Below, piece after piece: positions 15,827-24,622 of a stretch of 59,525 nt of DNA. Numbering within the stretch: position 1 is the first letter of the stretch; each line of letters begins with the position of its first letter. Origin of the DNA: Secundilactobacillus angelensis (lineage in GTDB: Bacteria > Bacillota > Bacilli > Lactobacillales > Lactobacillaceae); NCBI RefSeq assembly GCF_012641075.1, contig NZ_JAAXLJ010000016.1, forward strand, positions 1 through 59,525, read 5' to 3'. The notes beneath the pieces are model-generated. The model was not told where the DNA came from. It made no database searches and worked only from the letters and a program-made list of their open reading frames with translations. A program made the position numbers and the translations under genes.

Positions 15827-17683
15827 ATGGATCAAATTTCATTAGTCATTATTCTGTTAGCCGCATTGGCCATTCCGCTGATTATGGCGCGATTTAAATT
15901 AACCCTGCTGCCCACTGCCGTCGTTGAAATTATTGTCGGCGTGGTCCTGGGTCCCAGCCTATTTAACGTGATCCATAGCAACGATACGTTAAGCATGCTT
16001 AAAGACGTTGGCGTTATCGTGCTGTTGTTCCTCAGTGGGCTAGAAATTGATTTCAGTCTATTCAGTCGCAAACGCAACGACCTGACACCGCTGGAACAGA
16101 AACAATCCGCTAACGCGCCAAAGTATTCACCGGTGGTTTTGGCATTCATGTCCTACGGCGCCATCGTGATTATGTCAGTGGGGCTAGCTTATGGGCTTAA
16201 ATTCACTGGCCTGTTCACCGATGTTTGGTTGGGCATGATCTTATTCATGACCATTTCTCTGGGGATCGTCATTGCCGCTTTAAAGGAAAAAGAACTGCTG
16301 AGTAAGCCTTTTGGCCAAACGATTCTACTAATTTCTGCGTTGGGTGAAGTGGTGCCTATGATCGGTCTGACTTTTTACGCGTCAGCATACAGCCCCACTG
16401 CAAAGTCATTGTGGCTGTTGCTGTTGATTTTGTTGGCGGCCGGTCTTCTGGTGGTGCGATTTAAAACCTTCTTCAAATTCTTTGACCGCATCAACAAATC
16501 AACCACTCAATTGGATGTTCGGCTCTCCTTCTTCGTCATCGTCCTCTTGGTGACCATTGCAGAATCGGTTGGTGCTGAAGGCATTCTGGGTGCTTTCTTA
16601 GCAGGTATCGTCATCAAACTGCTCGAGCCTCACGAAGAAACCAAGGTTCGGCTAGATTCCATCGGTTATGGCTTCTTCATTCCCATCTTCTTCATTATGA
16701 GTGGTGTCGGATTGAACTTGCGGACATTATTAGCTGATCCTAAAACACTGATTTTGATTCCCATCTTTTTGATTGCTTACCTGGTGGCTAAAGCCGCCAT
16801 TTGGCCTATTTTACGTCTACGATTCACCACTGGTAACGCCTTTGCAGGAACTGCCATGAGCAGCACGACGCTGACCGTTGTGCTAGCCATTTTGCAAGTT
16901 GCTCAGCATTTGCATCGCATCACGGCACAGCAGTCAGGTGCTTTCCTGCTGGCTGCCATCCTGACATGTATCATCGGCCCAATAACCTTCAACAGGCTTT
17001 ACCGGACTGAAGCAGCCGACGCCAAACCGCTGAACGTTCACTTTATTGGAACGAACTTGTTGACTGTTCCAGTAGCACAACAGCTGACCAAGCACGGCTA
17101 TGACATTCATATGTATACCGATCAAGAACGAAACTACCGGGCCTTTAATAGTGAAATTGATGTTCATTTGCTAGAAAACTTAGTTCCCAATGACCTCGTT
17201 GAATCTGGCGTTTTTGACACAGATATGATTGTTTTGGGTCAGAGCAACTCCAAGGAAAATTATCGGCTGGCAAAATCAGCCAAACAGTACGGTGTCCCAC
17301 GGGTCATCGCAAGATTTGAAGACCCCAATATTCTCGATGAGCGCAAAGACACCTTGTTCAAGCTCGGTGTGGAAGTTTTCAGTACGCCGGATGTTCAGAT
17401 CAGCATGCTGCGCAGTTTGATTGAAACCCCATCGACGCTGGAACTGCTGACTTCTACCGAGGCAGGCGTTTACGAAGTTCAGTTGCGTAACCACAAGTAT
17501 GTGGACATCCAGATCCGCAATCTGCCATTTATTGACGACATCACCATCGCCCAGATTTACCGCGAAAAGCGCTTCGTGCGACCTAGTGGTGATACACCGC
17601 TAAAACTTAACGATCGAATCCTATTTACCAGCAGCAAGCAGCAATCCGCTCAAATTCGTCGTGAATTGGGCAAATTAAACTAA
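15827..17683 (+). CDS. CPA2-family cation:proton antiporter with TrkA domains
   Basis: A 618-residue protein. Twelve or so membrane helices fill residues 1 to 395 (Na_H_Exchanger fold, LSGLEIDFSLF and AEGILGAFLAGIVIKL). A TrkA-N-like Rossmann domain follows near 400 to 520 with a degenerate FIGTNLLTVPVA nucleotide loop, then a TrkA-C domain. It probably exchanges K+ or Na+ for protons under nucleotide control. GAGG (15816-15819) favours the ATG at 15827 over the one at 15809. A second, shorter CPA2 protein is encoded at 36354-37499. Confidence 0.88.
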   Translation: MDQISLVIILLAALAIPLIMARFKLTLLPTAVVEIIVGVVLGPSLFNVIHSNDTLSMLKDVGVIVLLFLSGLEIDFSLFSRKRNDLTPLEQKQSANAPKYSPVVLAFMSYGAIVIMSVGLAYGLKFTGLFTDVWLGMILFMTISLGIVIAALKEKELLSKPFGQTILLISALGEVVPMIGLTFYASAYSPTAKSLWLLLLILLAAGLLVVRFKTFFKFFDRINKSTTQLDVRLSFFVIVLLVTIAESVGAEGILGAFLAGIVIKLLEPHEETKVRLDSIGYGFFIPIFFIMSGVGLNLRTLLADPKTLILIPIFLIAYLVAKAAIWPILRLRFTTGNAFAGTAMSSTTLTVVLAILQVAQHLHRITAQQSGAFLLAAILTCIIGPITFNRLYRTEAADAKPLNVHFIGTNLLTVPVAQQLTKHGYDIHMYTDQERNYRAFNSEIDVHLLENLVPNDLVESGVFDTDMIVLGQSNSKENYRLAKSAKQYGVPRVIARFEDPNILDERKDTLFKLGVEVFSTPDVQISMLRSLIETPSTLELLTSTEAGVYEVQLRNHKYVDIQIRNLPFIDDITIAQIYREKRFVRPSGDTPLKLNDRILFTSSKQQSAQIRRELGKLN

Positions 17684-17711
17684 ATCAAACACTTATTTTG
17701 GAGGTAAGTCA

Positions 17712-18374
17712 TTGGCAAATTTTGACGTTTATTTCGTGCGACACGGACAAACTGTCCTCAACAAGTACCATCGAATTCAAGGTTGGATCGACGCAGCCCT
17801 CACTGATAAGGGCATCCAAGATGCCAAATCAGCAGGAAAACGGCTAGCGCATATTCCGTTCTCCAAAGCTTATACCAGCGACTCCGAACGGGCTCAGCAC
17901 ACCTCTGAATACATTCTGGCAGCCAACAAAGGTACGGTCAATAAGGCTACCATTGCACCAGCCTTTCGAGAAGAAAATTTCGGCTACTTTGAAGGTAACG
18001 ACGAAAACCAAACTTGGCACATGATCGGCGGACCTGATGGCAACATTACTTTCAACGCCATGATTTCGGCTTATACGATTGAAGGTGTCAAGGATCGAAT
18101 TGCTGCTCAAGACCCCTTTAATGATGCTGAAGATAACGCGACGTACTGGAAGAGATTGCAACCCGGATTCGACATGTTGATGCGGGACTGTGTCGATGGC
18201 GATAAAGTATTAGTTGCCAGTCATGGGACGACTATCCGCAGTATCGTGTCGCGGTTCCAGCCAGACATTGACGTAGCGGTTTCCGCCCTGAATGGGTCAG
18301 TGACCAAGTTGGAAGTGCGCGGTGATGATATTGCCGTAGCTTACTATAACCGGGTGGATGATCGGCTGGATTAA
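17712..18374 (+). CDS. Histidine phosphatase (phosphoglycerate mutase-like) family protein
   Basis: A 220-residue branch 1 histidine phosphatase. RHG at residues 10 to 12 holds the phospho-accepting His11; Arg59 lies in SDSERAQHT and the second His in VASHGTTIRS. The extra loop (GGPDGNITFNAM) sets it apart from GpmA, so a small-molecule phosphatase is more likely than glycolytic mutase. The start is TTG at 17712 with GGAGG 8 bp upstream; no ATG fits. It follows the antiporter by 28 bp and is probably co-transcribed. Confidence 0.85.
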   Translation: MANFDVYFVRHGQTVLNKYHRIQGWIDAALTDKGIQDAKSAGKRLAHIPFSKAYTSDSERAQHTSEYILAANKGTVNKATIAPAFREENFGYFEGNDENQTWHMIGGPDGNITFNAMISAYTIEGVKDRIAAQDPFNDAEDNATYWKRLQPGFDMLMRDCVDGDKVLVASHGTTIRSIVSRFQPDIDVAVSALNGSVTKLEVRGDDIAVAYYNRVDDRLD

Positions 18375-18388
18375 TTTGTTCTACCTTG

Positions 18389-18430
18389 AAGACCAGTCTT
18401 AGTGGGTAATCACTGAAACTGGTCTTTTTG
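18389..18430 (+). terminator. Intrinsic terminator after the phosphatase gene
   Basis: AAGACCAGT (18389-18397) pairs with ACTGGTCTT (18418-18426), with an inner AGTG/CACT stem and a T run after it. Confidence 0.85.
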
Positions 18431-18501
18431 TTTGCACCCCATCCTCTTGCGTGCTACATTAGCGGTCGTATTAACTGAGTTGTAAAAAGGGGGCGGATTT
18501 C

Positions 18502-20280
18502 ATGGCTGACAAACAAGCAGAGTCAAAAGCTAACGGTTCATTGATGGAAATGTTTCGTTTTGTCTTCAGCAAAGTGCTTAAAAAGCGCTGGTTACTGGTA
18601 TTAAACATCTTGGCTCTAACTGTCATTACGCTATTACAGTTTGTGATGCCACAGATCGAACAGTTCATCATCGATAAGGTTATCCCGCAGCGCAACTTCC
18701 AGTGGCTGTTCGGGGCAATCAGCATTCTTTTGCTGGCGGCGATAGTGTTGGGCATTTTCACGTACATTTCCACCTACTACATGACCGTGATGAGTCAAAA
18801 CGCCATCACTGATTTGCGTAACCAGCTGTATGAATATTTGTTAAAATTGGATACTAGTTTCTTCGAATCAAGTAAAACGGGCGATTTAATGACTCGTTTG
18901 ACCAGCGACATCAACAACCTGCAGAGCCTCATTTCTGCCAATATGCTCAACATGATTGGTAACTTGTTCACTTTTGTAGGTGTGCTGGCGCTCATTTTCT
19001 ACATTAACTGGCAAATGGCATTAGCAGTCAGCCTCACCTTTCCGCTGATGTTCATTGTTTACCGGGTCTTTCGAGTACGGATTCGCACCGCCTTCATGAA
19101 CGCTCGTCGCTCGCAATCCAGGATGTCGAATCAGATGCAGCAAACCCTAACCCAGATTGATCTGATCAAGAGCTTCAACAGTGAAGACACTGAAGCTCAG
19201 CGGTTTGATCATTTTGCTGATACCAACCGGAAAGACATGATCACCGCCGGCCGGAATCAGGCCATATTCTCACCACTAATTGATGGCATCAACACGCTTG
19301 GAATCGCCATTGTACTCGCTCTAGGCGCCTACTTTATCATTAAGGGGCAACTCACAGTTGGTGCGTTGGTTGCCTACCTGAGTTATGTGGCCATGGTTCA
19401 GTCGCCAATTCAAGCCTTTACTCGACTGCTGAATCAACTGCAGCAATCCTTGGTTTCATACGGTCGGATCCAGTCAATCTTACAAGAACGGCCACAGGTG
19501 CTAAATGCTGCTGATCCTAAGCCATTCCCACAGTTTTCTAAGGGAATTGTCCTTGACCACGTAAACTTTACTTACGATGCCGCAAAACAGCCAGAAACTC
19601 ACGATGCTACCTTGAAAGATATTTCTTTTACCATCCCATACGGTAAAACTACGGCGCTCGTGGGTCGCTCCGGCTCAGGTAAAACCACGATCACTCGGCT
19701 GATTGACCGCTTCTATGACTTAGAAAGTGGCAGGATTACGTTTGATGGCGTGCCAATCCAGTCAATTGATATTGCCTCACTACGACGAAATATCGCTATT
19801 GTGTCACAAGACATCTTCATCATTGATGGCAGCATCCGCAACAATATTTTGTATGGTCGACCGGACGCTACTGACGCTGAAGTTTGGGAAGTCGCTAGAT
19901 TAGCAGATTTGGAAACCTTTATTCAAGAATTGCCCGATCAACTGGACACTCAAGTGGGTGAACGCGGCGTCAAGCTCTCTGGTGGTCAGAAGCAGCGAGT
20001 TTCCATTGCCAGGGCATTATTAAAAAACGCACCAATCATCATTTTGGATGAAGCGACCGCTAGTTTGGATAATCAATCCGAAAAAGCCATTCAACACGCT
20101 TTGAATAATTTACTGGAATCTCGAACTTCACTGGTAATCGCTCACCGGTTGTCGACCATTCACGATGCCGACCAGATTATTGTACTGGAAAATGGCCGGG
20201 TGGTAGAAACTGGCACGCATGAAAGTTTGTTGAAGGCTGGTGGTGCTTATAAGAAGTTGTATGATGCGCAGTTTGAATGA
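18502..20280 (+). CDS. ABC exporter half-transporter (multidrug/lipid type)
   Basis: A 592-residue fused membrane and ATPase subunit. Six helices occupy residues about 25 to 320 (type IV exporter fold). The ATPase has Walker A VGRSGSGKTTITRLI near 390, the signature LSGGQKQRVSIARALL near 495, Walker B IIILDEATASLD and the switch histidine in IAHRLSTI. It would work as a homodimer exporting drugs or lipids, as BmrA does. A strong AAGGGGG box precedes the ATG. It stands alone between a terminator and stem-loop repeat A. Confidence 0.9.
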   Translation: MADKQAESKANGSLMEMFRFVFSKVLKKRWLLVLNILALTVITLLQFVMPQIEQFIIDKVIPQRNFQWLFGAISILLLAAIVLGIFTYISTYYMTVMSQNAITDLRNQLYEYLLKLDTSFFESSKTGDLMTRLTSDINNLQSLISANMLNMIGNLFTFVGVLALIFYINWQMALAVSLTFPLMFIVYRVFRVRIRTAFMNARRSQSRMSNQMQQTLTQIDLIKSFNSEDTEAQRFDHFADTNRKDMITAGRNQAIFSPLIDGINTLGIAIVLALGAYFIIKGQLTVGALVAYLSYVAMVQSPIQAFTRLLNQLQQSLVSYGRIQSILQERPQVLNAADPKPFPQFSKGIVLDHVNFTYDAAKQPETHDATLKDISFTIPYGKTTALVGRSGSGKTTITRLIDRFYDLESGRITFDGVPIQSIDIASLRRNIAIVSQDIFIIDGSIRNNILYGRPDATDAEVWEVARLADLETFIQELPDQLDTQVGERGVKLSGGQKQRVSIARALLKNAPIIILDEATASLDNQSEKAIQHALNNLLESRTSLVIAHRLSTIHDADQIIVLENGRVVETGTHESLLKAGGAYKKLYDAQFE

Positions 20281-20306
20281 GATGTTCACTTTTATGTAGC
20301 CGTAAC

Positions 20307-20420
20307 GCGTTCAAGAGCCCAGAGTCCGGCCATGTAAGACAAATAAAGCAGGTTCCCAAAGTTCACGGGAACCTGCTTTATTTGTCTTACACTCTGGACT
20401 CTAACCGGGCTCTTTCACGC
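20307..20420. repeat. Long stem-loop repeat A (AAGTTC family)
   Basis: A perfect 24-bp stem (20334-20357 with 20367-20390) carries the loop AAAGTTCAC. Below it AGAGTCC (20321-20327) pairs with GGACTCT (20396-20402), AAGAGCCC (20313-20320) with GGGCTCTT (20407-20414), and GCGT (20307-20310) with ACGC (20417-20420). AACC forms a one-sided internal loop at 20403-20406. It sits between the convergent 3' ends of the ABC exporter and oppF. No U run follows the helix. Confidence 0.85.
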
Positions 20421-20426
20421 TCAATT

Positions 20427-21386
20427 CTATTTCACGCTCAAACCCATTTCCTTAGCCCTCTCCTGATACATCGGGATCTCGTCCTGACTGCATTGGACAA
20501 AGTGATGTGGGACAATTTCCACTAATTCACGTTTCTTTGAGCCATCTTCGTACTTTGGATCGTACTTAATCTGCGTCCGCGTGCGCTCATACTCTGGATC
20601 CGGCACGGGTACAGCTGACAGCAAGCTTCTGGTGTAGTCATGCAACGGGTGGTTGTAGACTTCATCCGAGGTGCCAACTTCCAGCATCCGGCCATAATGC
20701 AGCACGCCAATCCGGTCTGAGATGTACTTGACCATTGACAGATCATGGGCGATGAACAAGAAGGTTAATTTCCGTTCCCGCTGCAATTGCTTAAGCAAGT
20801 TGACCACCTGGGCTTGAATGGAAACATCCAAGGCCGAAATCGGTTCGTCAGCGATGATGAACTTGGGTTGCACAGCCAGCGCTCGCGCAATCCCGATCCG
20901 TTGCCGTTGCCCACCGGAAAATTCGTGGGGATAACGGCTGGCATGGTCACGGTTTAAACCAACAGTTGCCAGTAAATCAGCGACTTGTTTACTGCGATCT
21001 GCATCATCCTTAGCCAAATGATTAATGTCGATACCTTCAGCCACGATATCCTTGACTTTCATCCGAGGATTTAGGGAAGCATATGGATCTTGAAAAATCA
21101 TTTGCATATCACGGCGAAACTGCTGCATTTTTTGGTGATCTTTCAGGCCAATAATTTCTTGATTATTAAACTTGATTGAGCCGCTGGTTGGCGTATACAA
21201 ATGGATAATCGCCCGGCCAGTCGTCGTTTTACCTGAACCAGATTCACCAACTAAGCCAAAGGTTTCACCCTCATAAATATCGAAGGAAATATCATCAACA
21301 GCTTTAACTTCGTCGCGTTTACCAACGTTGAAATACTGTTTCAAATGCTTAACTTCAAGCACTTTTTTAGCGTTATCAAGCTCCAT
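20427..21386 (-). CDS. oppF: Oligopeptide ABC transporter ATPase OppF
   Basis: A 319-residue ATPase of peptide importers: Walker A GESGSGKTTTGRAIIHL near residue 47, signature SGGQRQRIGIARAL, Walker B KFIIADEPISALD, plus the C-terminal OppF/DppF extension after residue 240. With OppD it powers uptake of oligopeptides, a main amino-acid source for lactobacilli. Its ATG overlaps the oppD stop (TAATG), so it is translationally coupled. It is the last gene of oppABCDF. Confidence 0.94.
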   Translation of the reverse strand: MELDNAKKVLEVKHLKQYFNVGKRDEVKAVDDISFDIYEGETFGLVGESGSGKTTTGRAIIHLYTPTSGSIKFNNQEIIGLKDHQKMQQFRRDMQMIFQDPYASLNPRMKVKDIVAEGIDINHLAKDDADRSKQVADLLATVGLNRDHASRYPHEFSGGQRQRIGIARALAVQPKFIIADEPISALDVSIQAQVVNLLKQLQRERKLTFLFIAHDLSMVKYISDRIGVLHYGRMLEVGTSDEVYNHPLHDYTRSLLSAVPVPDPEYERTRTQIKYDPKYEDGSKKRELVEIVPHHFVQCSQDEIPMYQERAKEMGLSVK

Positions 21387-22483
21387 TATTGCTGTTCCTC
21401 CTCTTCTTCGATTTGATGATGCTGTGCCTTAGCCAATGCAGCTTTTTGCATTTCAGCAAACTTTTCTTGGCGCTTAATGATCTGGTCTGGCGGCGTTACC
21501 TTGGGTGCATCTGGATGCAATAGCCAAGTAGCCGCGTAATGCGTATCAGAAACCTTGAAAAATGGGGGTTCCTGTTCCGTATCAATCTTTAAGGCATACG
21601 GGTTCCGTGGGGCAAAGGCATCACCCTTTGGCGGATCCAGTAAGTCTGGCGGTGTCCCTGGGATAGAAGCAAGTTCTGCACTGTTTGTATCCAAGGTTGG
21701 CATCGAACTCAACAGGCCCCATGTGTAGGGGTGCTTTGGGTTGTAGAAAATCTCGTCAACGGTTCCGTACTCCACGATTTTACCGGCGTACATGACCGCT
21801 ACCCGATCAGCCATCCCAGCAACCACGCCTAAATCATGCGTGATAAAGATGATTGACGTTGAAATTTTATCCTGTAATTCACGCATTAAATTCAAAATTT
21901 GAGCTTGAATGGTCACATCCAAGGCAGTTGTTGGTTCATCAGCAATCAAGATTTCAGGATAGTTAATCAACGCAATCGCAATCACGATCCGTTGCCGCAT
22001 CCCACCTGAAAATTGGTGCGGATAATCGTTGATCCGATTCTCAGCATCCGTAATGCCGACCAACTTCATCATTTCCAAGGCTTGTGCCATGGCTTTTTCT
22101 TTTTTAACACCCTTGTGAATCATCAGCGGTTCGGCAATTTGTCTGCCGATTCGCATAGTAGGATCCAGCGAGGTCATTGGGTCTTGGAAAATCTGGGCGA
22201 TTTGAGCGCCGCGTAAATTCTCCAGTTCCCGTTCAGACATCTTCAAAACGTCTTTGTCGTGGAACTGAATGTTACCACCATCAACCACCGCGTTATTCGC
22301 TAGCATACCCATAATTGAGCGTGTCGTCACCGTTTTACCGGACCCTGATTCACCAACAATGGCTAAGGTTTCACCCTTCTTTAAATCAAAGCTGACGTCG
22401 CGAATGGCTTTGACTTTGCCAGCATAGGTGTTGAAATTGATTTTTAGGTGATTGACGGCCAAAATAGTTTCATTACTTTGCAT
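21386..22483 (-). CDS. oppD: Oligopeptide ABC transporter ATPase OppD
   Basis: A 365-residue ATPase with Walker A GESGSGKTVTTRSIMGML near residue 41, signature FSGGMRQRIVIAIALI and Walker B ILIADEPTTALD. The C-terminal region includes the OppD-type NPKHPYTWGLLSSMP stretch and ends in a charged EEEEEQQ tail. It pairs with OppF on the cytoplasmic side of OppBC. It overlaps oppF by one base and starts 13 bp after oppC. Confidence 0.94.
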   Translation of the reverse strand: MQSNETILAVNHLKINFNTYAGKVKAIRDVSFDLKKGETLAIVGESGSGKTVTTRSIMGMLANNAVVDGGNIQFHDKDVLKMSERELENLRGAQIAQIFQDPMTSLDPTMRIGRQIAEPLMIHKGVKKEKAMAQALEMMKLVGITDAENRINDYPHQFSGGMRQRIVIAIALINYPEILIADEPTTALDVTIQAQILNLMRELQDKISTSIIFITHDLGVVAGMADRVAVMYAGKIVEYGTVDEIFYNPKHPYTWGLLSSMPTLDTNSAELASIPGTPPDLLDPPKGDAFAPRNPYALKIDTEQEPPFFKVSDTHYAATWLLHPDAPKVTPPDQIIKRQEKFAEMQKAALAKAQHHQIEEEEEQQ

Positions 22484-22496
22484 GGTTTCAATTCAC

Positions 22497-23519
22497 CTAC
22501 TCTTTCGTTTGCGGATCAAAGGCATCCCGCAGGCCATCGGCAAAGATGTTAAAGGCAATCATGATTAATGATAAGACAATGGCTGGATACCACATTTGAT
22601 ATGGCAAAAATTGGAAGTTCTTTTGACCATCGTTCAACAACGTCCCAAGTGATGCTTGAGGGGCACTAATTCCGATACCAACGAAGGAAAGGAAGGCCTC
22701 GAAGAAGATTGCACTGGGAATGGTGAACATGGTTTGAATGATAATAATACTGGACAGATTAGGCAGTAGATGCTTAAAGGCAACCTTGATTGAACTTTCA
22801 CCCAAGGTTTTAGCCGCTAACACATACTCCTGTTCCTTTAACTCCAGGGTTTGCGCTCGGATTAGCCGGGCCATTGTGGTCCAGCTTGAAAACGCGATTG
22901 CCAAGGTAATGGACATCATACCGGGCTTGAGAATCAAAATCAGCAACACAACGACAACGAGTGTTGGAATTGACATGATGATTTCGATGACCCGTTGCAT
23001 GAAGTTATCGACCCAGCCGCCCTTCCAGCCGGAGAAGAGGCCAAAGGTGACACCGATCAATAGATCCACCGCCGTTGCCACGATCGCAACCGTTAAGGAA
23101 ATTCGGGTACCAAAGAGAATTCGAGATAACATATCACGACCCAGATAATCGGTTCCTAGCCAGTAGTGCACACCCGCACCGGCACCAGCTGCCTGGTAAG
23201 CATTAACTCGACTACCAGCCTGAACCAGTGTCCCGTTAATACCGTTAATGTTAATTCCAGGCCACTTCGGTGGTAGGTTAGCAAATTGCGGATTAACTGC
23301 ATTAGGATTATGTGGTGAAAAGAACGCTGATCCAAACGCTAATACGAAGAAGATGATGAGAATAATCATCGCCACAATCGCACTTTTATTCTTTTTTAAG
23401 CGGCGCCAAGCATCCTGCATAAAAGTCAGGTTTGGTGCTGCAATTTTTTCACTGTCGAGATGTTTTGACTTATCAAGAGGTTCAAAACTATCTGCAGGAA
23501 GTTTTACTTCGTCAGCCAT
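22497..23519 (-). CDS. oppC: Oligopeptide ABC transporter permease OppC
   Basis: A 340-residue permease with a cytosolic N-terminal tail of about 45 residues, the first helix at about 48 to 68, an extracytoplasmic domain, and five further helices. The EAA loop in the second half (EQEYVLAAKTLGESSIKVAFKH) is the contact for the ATPases. It forms the channel with OppB. RBS and spacing place it in one transcript with oppB 15 bp upstream. Confidence 0.94.
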   Translation of the reverse strand: MADEVKLPADSFEPLDKSKHLDSEKIAAPNLTFMQDAWRRLKKNKSAIVAMIILIIFFVLAFGSAFFSPHNPNAVNPQFANLPPKWPGININGINGTLVQAGSRVNAYQAAGAGAGVHYWLGTDYLGRDMLSRILFGTRISLTVAIVATAVDLLIGVTFGLFSGWKGGWVDNFMQRVIEIIMSIPTLVVVVLLILILKPGMMSITLAIAFSSWTTMARLIRAQTLELKEQEYVLAAKTLGESSIKVAFKHLLPNLSSIIIIQTMFTIPSAIFFEAFLSFVGIGISAPQASLGTLLNDGQKNFQFLPYQMWYPAIVLSLIMIAFNIFADGLRDAFDPQTKE

Positions 23520-23534
23520 TTAGTTACCTCCTAC

Positions 23535-24464
23535 TTAATTGCTCTTGCCAGAAATTCGGATTCGTGGATCGATAATTCCATAGACGATATCGGTGATCAA
23601 CAGCACCACCATCAGCATGACACTATACACGATGGTAACCGCCATGATTGTTGGGTAATCATTAGTCAAAATTGACTTAACGAATTGCTCTCCAATACCT
23701 GGAATAGAGAAGATGTTTTCAATAACCATCGACCCAGTCATGATATTAACCGCTAACGGTCCAATAATCGTGACCACTGGAATCAAACTGTTCCGCAAAG
23801 CATGGTGATAGATCACACCCCATTTACTGAGTCCTTTGGCTGTGGCTAACTCAATGTAGTCGGAATTTAACACGTCCACCATTTCCGTTCGTGTGAACCG
23901 CGCCGTATCCGCGAACGGCGACGCGGCCAGCGCAATCGTTGGCAAAACGGTGTAGGCGAATCCGCCCCAGTCGGCAATTGGCAGTAGATGTAATTTCAGT
24001 CCAACAAAGTACTGCAGCAAAACCGCCAGCACGAAACTTGGGATGGAGATACCCAAGATTGAAACAATCGTAGTGGTTGTATCAACCCAGGTGTTCTTCT
24101 TGATGGCACCTAAAGCACCAACTAAGATCCCAGGAATCACACCAAGGATCATGGCTTGAATCCCTAGCAAAAGGGAAGGCCCAATCCGGCTTGAAATCAA
24201 GTAGGAAACCGGTTGATCACTAAATTGGAAGGAAGTTCCAAAATTACCCTGGAACACACCGCCAACGTAAATCAAATACTGTTGCCAAACCGGTTTAGTT
24301 AACCCATACTGCTTCAAAATTAAGTGTTGCTGTGCCGGTGACAGCTTTTGCTGGTTTTGCAGCGGTGTTCCTGGCAGTAATTTCATTAGGAAAAACGTCA
24401 CGGTAATGACGATGAATAACGTTAACAGCAGATAAAAGATCCGCTTCAATAAATATTTCGCCAT
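23535..24464 (-). CDS. oppB: Oligopeptide ABC transporter permease OppB
   Basis: A 309-residue permease with six helices: an N-terminal helix at residues 9 to 29, an extracytoplasmic loop with LPGTPLQNQQKLSPAQ, and an EAA loop (DYIELATAKGLSKWGVIYHH). The C-terminus DPRIRISGK is typical of OppB/DppB. It lies 158 bp behind oppA, beyond a hairpin that may lower its expression relative to the binding protein. Confidence 0.94.
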   Translation of the reverse strand: MAKYLLKRIFYLLLTLFIVITVTFFLMKLLPGTPLQNQQKLSPAQQHLILKQYGLTKPVWQQYLIYVGGVFQGNFGTSFQFSDQPVSYLISSRIGPSLLLGIQAMILGVIPGILVGALGAIKKNTWVDTTTTIVSILGISIPSFVLAVLLQYFVGLKLHLLPIADWGGFAYTVLPTIALAASPFADTARFTRTEMVDVLNSDYIELATAKGLSKWGVIYHHALRNSLIPVVTIIGPLAVNIMTGSMVIENIFSIPGIGEQFVKSILTNDYPTIMAVTIVYSVMLMVVLLITDIVYGIIDPRIRISGKSN

Positions 24465-24524
24465 GAATATACCTCACATTCTAGTTACTTAGATTATATC
24501 ATTACACTTTTGACCTAATATGTA

Positions 24525-24567
24525 AAAGTAAGAGAGAGGAACAATCCCCGTTCCCATCTCTTACTTT
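24525..24567 (-). terminator. Hairpin between oppA and oppB, partial terminator
   Basis: AAAGTAAGAGA (24525-24535) pairs with TCTCTTACTTT (24557-24567), with an inner GGAAC/GTTCC stem. On the minus strand it is followed by TACATATT. Such a hairpin would keep oppA mRNA more abundant than that of the membrane subunits. Confidence 0.65.
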
Positions 24568-24622
24568 CTCAAAACACTAATGTTACTCATTCCCATTTAT
24601 TTACCAATCATAACCTAAGCGA

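Noticed and set aside
20307-20420. Repeat A as an ordinary intrinsic terminator
   Set aside because: The helix is far longer than needed, has internal loops shared with B to E, and lacks a U run on either side. Termination may still occur but does not explain the conserved loops.
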